Both the position numbers and the translations under genes were made by a program. The notes below the pieces were generated by a model. It was given only the letters and a program-made list of their open reading frames with translations. It made no database searches and had not been told where the DNA came from. Of a DNA stretch of 7,031 nt, positions 1 through 5,858 are shown in pieces. This DNA is from an uncultured bacterium (GTDB taxonomy: Bacteria; Methylomirabilota; Methylomirabilia; Rokubacteriales; CSP1-6). Position 1 is the first letter of the stretch; every line of letters begins with the position of its first letter. The stretch is from the NCBI GenBank assembly GCA_946479205.1, contig CAMLFJ010000177.1:1-7031 (forward strand). Direction: 5' to 3'.

Positions 1-5
1 CGGCC

Positions 6-392
6 ATGGCGCACGAGATCGAGATCGAGGCCCGACTCACCGCGTTCGGGTACGAACCCAGCGCGGCCACCGCGGTCGTCGTCGAGCAGCCGCCCGGCAC
101 GCGGGCCGGGCGGGTCCTGGGCGGGCTCGGCATGTTCTGGGGGCTCGCGCTGGTCAGCGTCTTCATCCCGGTCGCGCACTTCATCCTGGTGCCGAGCTTC
201 GTGGTGGCGGGCATCGTGACCGCGCTGCTACGTGCCCGCGAGGACCGTCGGCTGATCCTGCTGCGGGGCTCCTGCCCTCGCTGCGGCGCCGCGCAGGAGT
301 TCCGGCCGGGCGGCCGCTTCGCGGGCGGCCGCAGCTTCGACTGCCCGAAGTGCCACGGCACCGTGACGCTCGCCGTCCCGCCCCCCGGGTAA
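6..392 (+). CDS. Small membrane protein with C-terminal zinc ribbon (hypothetical)
   Basis: This is a 128-residue protein of unknown function. It has a soluble N-terminal stretch of about 35 residues and a hydrophobic block at residues 37-75 that can form two closely spaced membrane helices (or a hairpin) with the break near V56-A57-H58. A basic/acidic turn (RAREDRR) follows, then a cytosolic-looking zinc ribbon made by C90-P-R-C93 and C113-P-K-C116. The four cysteines in two CxxC knuckles 19 residues apart are the only recognisable motif. They suggest one structural zinc rather than catalysis. The ATG at position 6 has only five bases of visible upstream sequence and the frame is open to the window edge, so the true start may lie outside. 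The next gene begins 57 nt downstream. I do not recognise the family. Confidence 0.7.
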   Translation: MAHEIEIEARLTAFGYEPSAATAVVVEQPPGTRAGRVLGGLGMFWGLALVSVFIPVAHFILVPSFVVAGIVTALLRAREDRRLILLRGSCPRCGAAQEFRPGGRFAGGRSFDCPKCHGTVTLAVPPPG

Positions 393-449
393 GCGAACTC
401 TCATCTCGGTCTCACCCTCCGCTCATGTCGGGCGGCTATCTTCCGAGTC

Positions 450-1025
450 GTGAGCACGAACCCGATTTGCGGAAGACGGTGGCTCAGGAGGATCATCGCG
501 GTCGGCGCGCTGGGCGCGGCGGTGACCGCGCTCGCGCTTGGGATCGGCGCGTTGCGATCCCGCGGGCTGGTCGACGCGGGGGCCCGGCTCGTCTCGGATG
601 AAGACTACCTGCCCGCGACCCGCGCCCTGACGCGCGCGGTCGTGGCGGCGCCCCGGGACGCGCGCGCGCACTACTACCTCGGCCTCGCCTACGCGGGACT
701 CGGCCAGGACGCGGCGGCACTCCATCACCTCCGGGACGCGGTGCGGCTCGCGCCGCGAGAGCCCGCGTACGAGGCGGGCCTCGCGACCGTGCTCCTCGAC
801 GGAGGGCGCGTGGCGGAAGCGGTCGAGCATGTGCGCCGGGCCGCCGACCTGGCGCCCCGCTCGGCCGCGGTCCGGCTCCTCCTCGCCGACACCCTCCGTC
901 GCGCGGGCGACCGCGACGGCATGGCGCGCGAGTACCGGCTCACGATGCACCTGGCTCGGGACGGCGCCCTCGAGGCGATCGCCCGCGAGCAGCTGAAGAC
1001 CGCCCGGGAGCGGGCGGCTCCGTAG
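450..1025 (+). CDS. Membrane-anchored TPR-repeat protein
   Basis: This is a 191-residue protein with a basic N-terminus (RRWLRR, residues 9-14), one hydrophobic anchor at about 15-35, and the rest made of tetratricopeptide-like helix pairs. The repeats fall at about 38-70, 71-104 (AHYYLGLAYAGLGQ...A..LAP pattern), 105-138 and a weaker one at 139-172. The recurring 34-residue spacing and the LAP/AAP ends of each repeat are visible directly. TPR arrays bind other proteins. By the positive-inside rule the repeats should face the periplasm, but an uncleaved anchor versus a signal peptide cannot be settled by eye. The start chosen is GTG at 450 because no in-frame ATG exists upstream in the open frame. 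It has no convincing Shine-Dalgarno. The gene ends in TAG 34 nt before an HtrA protease gene on the same strand, so the two are probably co-transcribed and the TPR protein may assist or scaffold the protease. That link is inference. Confidence 0.8.
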   Translation: MSTNPICGRRWLRRIIAVGALGAAVTALALGIGALRSRGLVDAGARLVSDEDYLPATRALTRAVVAAPRDARAHYYLGLAYAGLGQDAAALHHLRDAVRLAPREPAYEAGLATVLLDGGRVAEAVEHVRRAADLAPRSAAVRLLLADTLRRAGDRDGMAREYRLTMHLARDGALEAIAREQLKTARERAAP

Positions 1026-1046
1026 ACCCCCAACCGACAACTCGAG

Positions 1047-1052
1047 AAGGAG
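1047..1052 (+). promoter_or_regulatory. Shine-Dalgarno of the HtrA/DegP gene
   Basis: AAGGAG lies seven bases before the ATG at 1060, an ideal spacing. It fixes the protease start within the 34-nt gap after the TPR gene. Confidence 0.85.
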
Positions 1053-1059
1053 ATCGTTC

Positions 1060-2514
1060 ATGCGTCGACTGGCACTTCGATATCGCGCGACCTGGGTCGC
1101 GGTCCTGGCGTCCGCGGTCATGGGCCTCGTGGCCCTCGCGCCGCATCTCGGCCACACGAACACCGCAGCACCGCTGTGGAGCGATCGGCCGGTGCCGGTC
1201 GCGCCCGCCGCGGCCATGCCTGCCGCGAACTGGGTCGAGCTGACCCGGGTCCTGAAGCCGGCGGTCGTCAACATCAGCTCCCGGCGCCTCGAGGAGCGCG
1301 TGGAGATGCAGAACCCGTTCGGCAACCTGAGCCCGTTCGGGGACGACGAGCGGGGGCCGCGGAGGCCCCGCCACACCGTGCGCAGCATGGGCTCGGGCTT
1401 CATCATCAATCCGGCCGGTTACATCGTGACCAACAACCACGTGGTGGAGGGCGCCACCGACATCCGCGTGAAGATCGACGACGGCCGCGAGCTGGCGGGC
1501 ACGGTGGTGGGACGCGATCCCAAGACCGATCTCGCGCTGCTCAAGGTCGAGGCGACCGGCCTGCCCGTGATCCCGCTCGGTGACTCGACCCAGCTCCAGG
1601 TCGGCGAGCCGGTGATGGCCATCGGCAATCCGTTCGGTCTCGAGCGGACCGTGACCACCGGCATCGTCAGCGCCACCGGCCGCGTCATCGGCCAGGGGCC
1701 GTACGACGACTTCATCCAGACCGACGCCTCCATCAATCCTGGCAATAGCGGCGGGCCGCTCATCAACAGCCGCGGCCAGGCGGTCGGCATCAACGCCGCC
1801 ATCTTCAGCCAGAGCGGCGGCTCGGTCGGCATCGGCTTCGCGATCCCGGTCAACCAGGCCAAGTCCGTCGTCACCCAGCTCGTCGCGTCCGGCAAGGTGA
1901 CACGGGGCTGGCTCGGCGTGACCATCCAGCCGCTCACCGCGGAGCTCGCCAAGGGCTTCAACGTGACGGAGGGCACCGGCGCCCTGGTCGCCGGCGTGCA
2001 AGATGGGTCGCCCGCGTCGCGGGCCGGCGTCAAGGCCGGCGACATCATCACGCACTACGACGGCCAGAAGGTGGCGACGTCCGCGGATCTTCCCAAGCTG
2101 GTGGCCGCCACCGTGGTGGGCCGCCAGGTTCCCGTCACCGTGGTCCGCGAGGGCAAGAAGGTGGCGCTCAACGTCACGGTCGCGCAGATGGACGAGCCCG
2201 GCCAGCCCGTCGTGGCGCAGGCCGAGGAGGCGAAGGGCCCGCTCGGCCTCACGGTCGAGACGGTGACCCCGAGTATCGCCAAGGAGCTCAAGCTGTCCGA
2301 GCCGCGCGGGGTGATCGTGCGCGGGGTCCGTAGCGGCAGCCCGGCCGAGAACGCGGGGATCCGGGCCGGTGACGTCATCACCGAGGTGGATCGCCAGGCG
2401 GTGGCCGACGCGGCCCAGATGAAGCGTGCGCTGGAGAAGCACCCCAAGGGCGCGCCGGTGGTCGTCATGGTCCGCCGGGACGGCACGAGCCTCTACGTGG
2501 CCCTGGCCTCGTAG
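1060..2514 (+). CDS. degP: HtrA/DegP-family periplasmic serine endoprotease (Do-like, two PDZ domains)
   Basis: This 484-residue protein is a full-length Do-family protease that degrades or refolds misfolded envelope proteins. An N-terminal basic segment plus hydrophobic stretch (about 11-28) acts as signal peptide or anchor and exports it. The trypsin-like domain (about 60-280) carries the complete triad: H127 in TNNHVV, D157 in KTDLALL and S230 in GNSGGP. It also has the typical AIGNPFGL and TDASINPGNSGG segments. An LA-loop-like insert rich in Asn/Pro/Gly/Arg (84-106) precedes the His. PDZ1 spans about 283-375 (starts GWLGVTIQ) and PDZ2 about 393-481 (GLTVETVTP, carboxylate-binding GVIV region). 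Two PDZ domains place it with DegP/DegQ/MucD rather than the one-PDZ DegS class. Which of those orthologues it represents cannot be decided here, so the symbol is a family label. Length is normal for the family and nothing is missing. It follows the TPR gene in what looks like an operon and is followed by a strong hairpin. Confidence 0.96.
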   Translation: MRRLALRYRATWVAVLASAVMGLVALAPHLGHTNTAAPLWSDRPVPVAPAAAMPAANWVELTRVLKPAVVNISSRRLEERVEMQNPFGNLSPFGDDERGPRRPRHTVRSMGSGFIINPAGYIVTNNHVVEGATDIRVKIDDGRELAGTVVGRDPKTDLALLKVEATGLPVIPLGDSTQLQVGEPVMAIGNPFGLERTVTTGIVSATGRVIGQGPYDDFIQTDASINPGNSGGPLINSRGQAVGINAAIFSQSGGSVGIGFAIPVNQAKSVVTQLVASGKVTRGWLGVTIQPLTAELAKGFNVTEGTGALVAGVQDGSPASRAGVKAGDIITHYDGQKVATSADLPKLVAATVVGRQVPVTVVREGKKVALNVTVAQMDEPGQPVVAQAEEAKGPLGLTVETVTPSIAKELKLSEPRGVIVRGVRSGSPAENAGIRAGDVITEVDRQAVADAAQMKRALEKHPKGAPVVVMVRRDGTSLYVALAS

Positions 2515-2537
2515 CGCCCGAGGCCGACCTCGTTCCG

Positions 2538-2579
2538 CGGTCGGGCACGGGGATTCGCTCCTCGTGCCCGACCGGCTTT
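2538..2579 (+). terminator. Rho-independent-type terminator after the HtrA gene
   Basis: CGGTCGGGCACG (2538-2549) is perfectly inverted at 2563-2574. The stem extends inward by four more pairs (one G-U) to a five-base loop TTCGC. It begins 24 nt after the protease stop codon and is followed by only a short CTTT run, so termination may be partly hairpin-driven. Position and stem strength make it the likely 3' end of the TPR-HtrA transcript. Confidence 0.7.
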
Positions 2580-2618
2580 GCGCGGGCCCGGCGCTGGGCT
2601 AGCCTTCACGTAACCGCG

Positions 2619-3128
2619 ATGCGCACACTCCATACCATCGGGCACTCGACCCGCCCCGCCGACGTCTTCACCGGGCTGCTGCGGACCCACGGGATCGTGA
2701 CGCTGGCCGACGTCCGCAGCGTGCCCCACTCCCGCCACAATCCGCAGTTCGATCGCGCGGTTCTCGCGGCGTGCCTCGAGACGGCCGGGATCGGCTACGT
2801 GCACCTGCCCGCGCTCGGCGGCATGCGGCGGGCGCGGCCGGACTCGGTCAACCTGGGGTTGCGGAGCGCGGGGTTCCGTGGCTACGCCGATCACATGCAG
2901 ACCGACGAGTTCCGGCGAGGGCTCGAGCGGCTGGAGACCCTGGCGAGCGCAGGCGTGACCGCGATCATGTGCGCGGAGGCGGAACCGTCGCGATGCCATC
3001 GCGGGCTCCTCTCGGACGCCCTGCTCCTGCGCGGCTGGCGGGTCCTGCACGTCCTCGACTCGGGGGCGACGGAGCACACGCCGTCGCCCGCCATGCGGAC
3101 GGTCGACGGCCGGCCCGTCTACCCCTGA
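2619..3128 (+). CDS. DUF488 family protein
   Basis: This 169-residue protein has the hallmark order of the DUF488 family: TIGHST at 6-11 near the N-terminus, DVRSVPHSRHNPQF at 31-44, LPALGG at 64-69, FRGYADHM at 86-93 and MCAEAEPSRCHR at 117-128. The family is widespread in bacteria and archaea and has no firmly assigned biochemical role. The invariant Arg, His and Cys residues (R33, R39, C118, C126, H127, R128) cluster in the conserved motifs and suggest a ligand or catalytic site, but this is inference. Length is normal for the family and the protein looks soluble and cytoplasmic. The ATG at 2619 directly precedes the canonical start MRTLHTIGHST; no Shine-Dalgarno is visible before it. The gene stands alone after a terminator, and its TGA is one base from the TAG of the convergent minus-strand frame. 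Confidence 0.92.
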   Translation: MRTLHTIGHSTRPADVFTGLLRTHGIVTLADVRSVPHSRHNPQFDRAVLAACLETAGIGYVHLPALGGMRRARPDSVNLGLRSAGFRGYADHMQTDEFRRGLERLETLASAGVTAIMCAEAEPSRCHRGLLSDALLLRGWRVLHVLDSGATEHTPSPAMRTVDGRPVYP

Positions 3129-3129
3129 G

Positions 3130-4029
3130 CTAGCGCGGCTCGCGCGCCGATCCGCGCTCCCGGCCGCCGCCCCGTTCCTGCGCGGGGCGCGGGCGCGCCA
3201 TGGGGCGCGACTCGTGGCCTCGTGGCGTGGGGGCTTCCACTCGGCCGCCAGGGTAGAGCCGGTTGGCGGGCTCGCCCGGCAGCACGCGCTGCTGCGGGCG
3301 GGGCGCCTCGGTGCGCGGCTGCGGAGCGACGGGCCGCTCCACCTGGCGTTGCTGCGGGGCAGGGGCCGCGGGCCGCTCGACCTGACGCGGCGGCTGCGGC
3401 ACGGGCGCCGCGGGCCGCTCGACGGCGCGGGGCTGGTCCACCTCCCGGCGCTGGCGTGGGACGTCCGCCGGCGCGCGACGCTCGGCCGGTACTTCGGGCG
3501 CACGCTGGACCTGGGGCGGGCGCTGAACCTGCGGGGCCGGTGCCGGCTGAGCTTGTGGTGCCGGCTGGGGCCCGCGCGGCACATCGGGTGCGCGCTGGGG
3601 CTCCGCGGCGCGCGGCGACTGCGGTGCCCGTTGCGGATCGGGGGCGCGCTGGCCCTCGGGCCGGCGTCCACGCTCCTGCCCCGTGGCATCCTCTCGCCGC
3701 GCCGCGGGCGGCGTGGCGTTCGGACGCTGGTCGCTCTCGAAGCGAGGTGCCCGCGGCGGGCGTGCCCGCTCGAGACGGCTCTGGCCGAGCGGCGGCCGCG
3801 CTTCACCCACCTCGCTGGCCCGCGGCGCCGGCACGATGCGCGGCGCGGGTCCGCGGCCCTCCGGCTCGCGCGGCAGGGCCCGGGTTACCGGGGCGCGGGT
3901 GGCCACCACGCCGCGCTCCAGCACGTTCTCCGGCGGACGGACGCCGCGCCCGCTGGCCGCCGCGAAGCTCGAGCGGTCCGGTCTGAGATCCACGGCCCCG
4001 CGGACCGGCTGGAGCTGGCGCGTATCCAC
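3130..4029 (-). CDS. Detached C-terminal Pro/Gln/Arg-rich arm of the FecR/DUF6600 protein
   Basis: This is an open stretch of 299 codons if begun at GTG 4029. It lies in exactly the same frame as the FecR/DUF6600 gene upstream and is separated from its TAG by only five sense codons (reading ARIRQ). The first about 75 residues (VDTRQLQPVRG...DLRPDRSSFAAASGRGVRPPENVL..GVVATRAP) look like ordinary structured sequence. Residues about 110-260 are low-complexity, dominated by P, Q, R and A, with tandem VERPAAP units. A short LPGEPANRLYPGG motif follows before an Arg/Gly-rich end. From memory of DUF6600 proteins, this layout is the normal C-terminal half of the same polypeptide, not a separate gene. 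The GTG has no ribosome site, and without a signal peptide an independent product would stay in the cytoplasm. It is therefore probably either a dead remnant, the product of readthrough, or part of an intact gene split by a sequencing error. Confidence 0.5.
   Translation of the reverse strand: MDTRQLQPVRGAVDLRPDRSSFAAASGRGVRPPENVLERGVVATRAPVTRALPREPEGRGPAPRIVPAPRASEVGEARPPLGQSRLERARPPRAPRFESDQRPNATPPAARREDATGQERGRRPEGQRAPDPQRAPQSPRAAEPQRAPDVPRGPQPAPQAQPAPAPQVQRPPQVQRAPEVPAERRAPADVPRQRREVDQPRAVERPAAPVPQPPRQVERPAAPAPQQRQVERPVAPQPRTEAPRPQQRVLPGEPANRLYPGGRVEAPTPRGHESRPMARPRPAQERGGGRERGSAREPR
3316..3429 (-). repeat. Tandem VERPAAP-type coding repeats (3 copies)
   Basis: Within the Pro-rich arm, three consecutive units begin RAVERPAAP, RQVERPAAP and RQVERPVAP, starting at 3429, 3387 and 3348, so with periods of 14 and 13 codons. 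At DNA level a 17-base block recurs identically at 3365-3381 and 3407-3423. The pattern suggests repeat expansion by slippage or recombination in a disordered, basic tail. Confidence 0.75.
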
Positions 4030-4044
4030 CTGGCGGATGCGCGC

Positions 4045-4047
4045 CTA
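4045..4047 (-). other. In-frame amber codon splitting the FecR/DUF6600 frame
   Basis: On the minus strand the frame reads GGC TAG GCG CGC ATC CGC CAG GTG, so the TAG interrupts a frame that is otherwise open from 5352 to 3130 (741 codons including both stops). A single C-to-T change from CAG (Gln) would create it. TAG also ends the TPR gene, the HtrA gene and the downstream arm itself (3130-3132), so it is a normal stop in this genome. Confidence 0.9.
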
Positions 4048-5352
4048 GCCGACGGGCCCGCGCCCGAAGCGGTCCGGCCGCACCGCCACCACCGCGTTCT
4101 GCACGCCGACGTTGCGGTACACGTTGATGTTGGTCACGTTGACCACCGTGGTGCGATTGATCACCACGTTGTTGACCACGCGCGGCCCGCCCCAGCCGCC
4201 CCACCAGGCGCGGCCGACGAAGCCCGGGCGGCCCCACCACGGCACGCACGGCTCGCCCCACCCGAGCGCGACCCAGCTCACGAAGGGCGCGCCGATGGCG
4301 ACATGCACGCCGGGCGCGCCGAAGAAGGCCACGAGCGCCGGGGCGTAGACCGGCCGCACGACCACCGGCCCGGGCGCCCAGGCCCAGACGCGGTCGAGGT
4401 GCACCCAGCGGCCGTAGTGATACGGCGCCCAGCCCCACGGCGCCGTGTCCACCCAGCTCCAGCCGAAGCGCGGATCCCAGACCCAGCGGCCGGTGGTGTA
4501 CGGTGCCCAGTCCGTCGCGACGCCTTCCGGCACCCACACCGAGCCGTACTCGGGCACCACGCGCCAGTTGCCGTGCTGATCGAGATCGTCCACCCCGGCG
4601 ACCGTCTGGGGCACGTAGCGCGCGCTCACGGTGTCCACCAGGGCTTCAGTGCGCGCGTAGTTCCAGCGGTCCCACACGTCCTGCTCGGGGGCGACGAAGG
4701 TCTGCACGGTGGGCGCGCCGCCACCCGCGAGGACGACCTGCTCGCTGGTCGCGATCCTCACCCCCTGGCCGCCGGCGGGGGTCATGCTCGCGGTGCCGCC
4801 GCGCCGGGTGACGAAGGACGTCCGATCGGGCGCCACGTCCACGCGGTAGTAGCCGGGGCGCTCGATGGTGAACGCGGCGGCCGGGGTGTCGAGCTCGACC
4901 GTCCGCCCGCCGTCCAGCGAGCGCAGGTCCAGCGACACGTGGCCCGCCGCCACCTTGATCTGGAGGAAATCGGGCTCGTGGTTCTCGAGGCCGAGCTGGC
5001 TGTCGCCCCAGGCCCGCACGAAGCTGCGGGAGTCGATCTGCACCTCGAGGTTGCCGCGGTTGCCGGTATAGAGCTGGTCGCCGGGGGCCAGCGGGGTGTT
5101 CACCTGCGCGGGCGCCCAGTCGTCCCCGCCGGGACGCCAGAACGAGACCTCGCCATTGGTGTAGCTGAGCCGGGCCGGCGTCGGGGCGGGGTTCTGGCTC
5201 TCGTCGGCCTCCCCGTCCTCAGGAACGGCGGCCGTCGGCGGCGCGGGCGGAGCGGGAACGGCCGGTGAGGCGGCGCGCGCCAGCGGCGCGGCCCCCACGA
5301 ACAGAATCAACGCCAGCAGGCTGGCGATTATTTGCTTGAAGGTGCTGATCAT
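4045..5352 (-). CDS. Secreted FecR-domain / DUF6600 protein (ends at premature-looking amber)
   Basis: This 435-residue protein has a cleavable-looking signal peptide (MISTFKQIIASLLALILFVG..., cut after ARA near 27). A Pro/Ala-rich linker follows (28-60). A FecR-like beta domain spans about 62-205 (LSYTNGEVSFWRPG, LAPGDQLYTGNRG, VELDTPAAAFTIERPGYYRVDV). A Trp/Tyr/Pro-rich DUF6600 region spans about 225-390, with the characteristic short repeats VWVPEGV.TDWAPYTTGRWVWDP and GWSWVDTAPWGWAPYHYGRWV. The role of such proteins is not established. FecR domains elsewhere take part in envelope signalling or surface binding, and this one has no transmembrane anchor and no adjacent sigma factor. The start is secured by GGAGGT four bases upstream. 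It lies 21 nt after the lipoprotein gene, so the two form an operon. The protein ends in a Val/Asn-rich strand region (NNVVINRTTVVNVTNINVYRNV) followed by RPDRFGRGPVG and the TAG. The ending is abrupt and the frame continues beyond. Confidence 0.88.
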   Translation of the reverse strand: MISTFKQIIASLLALILFVGAAPLARAASPAVPAPPAPPTAAVPEDGEADESQNPAPTPARLSYTNGEVSFWRPGGDDWAPAQVNTPLAPGDQLYTGNRGNLEVQIDSRSFVRAWGDSQLGLENHEPDFLQIKVAAGHVSLDLRSLDGGRTVELDTPAAAFTIERPGYYRVDVAPDRTSFVTRRGGTASMTPAGGQGVRIATSEQVVLAGGGAPTVQTFVAPEQDVWDRWNYARTEALVDTVSARYVPQTVAGVDDLDQHGNWRVVPEYGSVWVPEGVATDWAPYTTGRWVWDPRFGWSWVDTAPWGWAPYHYGRWVHLDRVWAWAPGPVVVRPVYAPALVAFFGAPGVHVAIGAPFVSWVALGWGEPCVPWWGRPGFVGRAWWGGWGGPRVVNNVVINRTTVVNVTNINVYRNVGVQNAVVAVRPDRFGRGPVG

Positions 5353-5356
5353 GGTG

Positions 5357-5362
5357 ACCTCC
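5357..5362 (-). promoter_or_regulatory. Shine-Dalgarno of the FecR/DUF6600 gene
   Basis: GGAGGT (minus strand) lies four bases before the ATG at 5352. It is inside the 21-nt gap after the lipoprotein gene and fixes the start. Confidence 0.8.
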
Positions 5363-5373
5363 GTACGTGTTCG

Positions 5374-5721
5374 TCACTTGGGTGGCGTCTGCGGAGGAGG
5401 CGGCGGGGGTGACCCCGCCGGCGGGGCCGGCGTCCGGGCGGGAAGGTCGCGTCCCGGGACCTGATGCCCCTTGGCGTACATGCACTGGACATACGCGTTG
5501 TCGTAGCGGCGCTGCACTTCGAACGACGGCGCGTCCATGAAGGCCCCTTTCACCTGCTTCGCGGCCCAGTCGCGGCAGACGTGCACGTCGGCCTGGAACT
5601 GCTCGAAGGGCCGGCCGGTGCCCGGCAGGACCATCACGCTCGGGCCCGCGGGCGCGGTCGCGCAGCCCGCGCACAGCCCCACGCCTAGCACGGTCGCCGT
5701 CACGCTCCACCCTCCACGCAT
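5374..5721 (-). CDS. Small envelope lipoprotein with conserved cysteine pair (Gly-zipper-family flanks, zipper absent)
   Basis: This 115-residue protein has a short hydrophobic export signal (residues 5-19) ending in LCAGC. C20 is the likely lipidated residue, although Cys at -3 makes the lipobox atypical. The mature part has VMVLPGTGRPFEQFQADVHVCRDWA (29-53) and EVQRRYDNAYVQCMYAKGHQVPG (68-90), then a Pro-rich tail (PPAGSPPPPPPQTPPK). C49 and C80 could form a disulfide in the periplasm. From memory, the two blocks resemble the flanks of small glycine-zipper lipoproteins, where a long Gly/Ala zipper separates them. Here only about 14 residues intervene, so this is a zipperless form. No enzymatic function is suggested. 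A strong AGGAGG five bases upstream sets the start. It is the first gene of the minus-strand unit with the FecR/DUF6600 gene. Confidence 0.82.
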   Translation of the reverse strand: MRGGWSVTATVLGVGLCAGCATAPAGPSVMVLPGTGRPFEQFQADVHVCRDWAAKQVKGAFMDAPSFEVQRRYDNAYVQCMYAKGHQVPGRDLPARTPAPPAGSPPPPPPQTPPK

Positions 5722-5726
5722 CCTGA

Positions 5727-5732
5727 CCTCCT
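5727..5732 (-). promoter_or_regulatory. Shine-Dalgarno of the lipoprotein gene
   Basis: AGGAGG on the minus strand lies five bases before the ATG at 5721. It is the strongest ribosome site in the window, alongside that of the protease gene. Confidence 0.85.
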
Positions 5733-5764
5733 GGTCTGGGGTTCCATGCAGTGAGACGAGGGCC

Positions 5765-5824
5765 GTCCCGGGACATTCGGGTAGAAACGACGGTCAGATC
5801 CAGTGTACGGCGGGTGTAAACGAC
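5765..5824 (-). promoter_or_regulatory. Candidate control region of the lipoprotein-FecR/DUF6600 unit (direct repeats plus palindrome)
   Basis: The 137-nt gap between the aminotransferase stop and the lipoprotein start holds two near-identical 14-mers, CGGGTAGAAACGAC (5778-5791) and CGGGTGTAAACGAC (5811-5824). They match at 12 of 14 positions and lie 33 bp apart, about three helical turns, so both would face the same side of the DNA. A perfect 10-bp palindrome GTCCCGGGAC lies at 5765-5774, closer to the gene. Together they could be operator sites for one regulator. No convincing -35/-10 pair was found, so the promoter itself is not placed. Confidence 0.35.
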
Positions 5825-5858
5825 TGCGGGGCGGGCCGCGTCTAAGGCCCGTCGAGGC

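Noticed and set aside
940..2442. 500-codon minus-strand open frame opposite the HtrA gene
   Set aside because: The translation is a shadow (H/D/R/G-rich, no domain). The + strand frame is an unmistakable protease with a full catalytic triad.
2577..2605. Promoter for the DUF488 gene (TTGCGC ... TAGCCT)
   Set aside because: Each hexamer matches consensus at only three of six positions, too weak to call.
4027..4029. GTG as an independent start for the Pro-rich arm
   Set aside because: There is no ribosome site before it, the frame is continuous with the upstream gene, and the product would lack a signal peptide. It is kept only as a formal start of the listed open stretch.
3214..5268. Very long open frame (684 codons) on the + strand opposite the FecR/DUF6600 gene
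   Set aside because: At this GC content stop codons are rare in all frames. The translation is low-complexity R/A/G/H with no motif, and the minus-strand frame has a signal peptide, SD and recognisable domains.
5832..5851. CGGGCC/GGCCCG inverted repeat after the aminotransferase stop as a terminator
   Set aside because: Only a six-base stem with an eight-base loop and no following T tract. Such repeats are common by chance in DNA this GC-rich.
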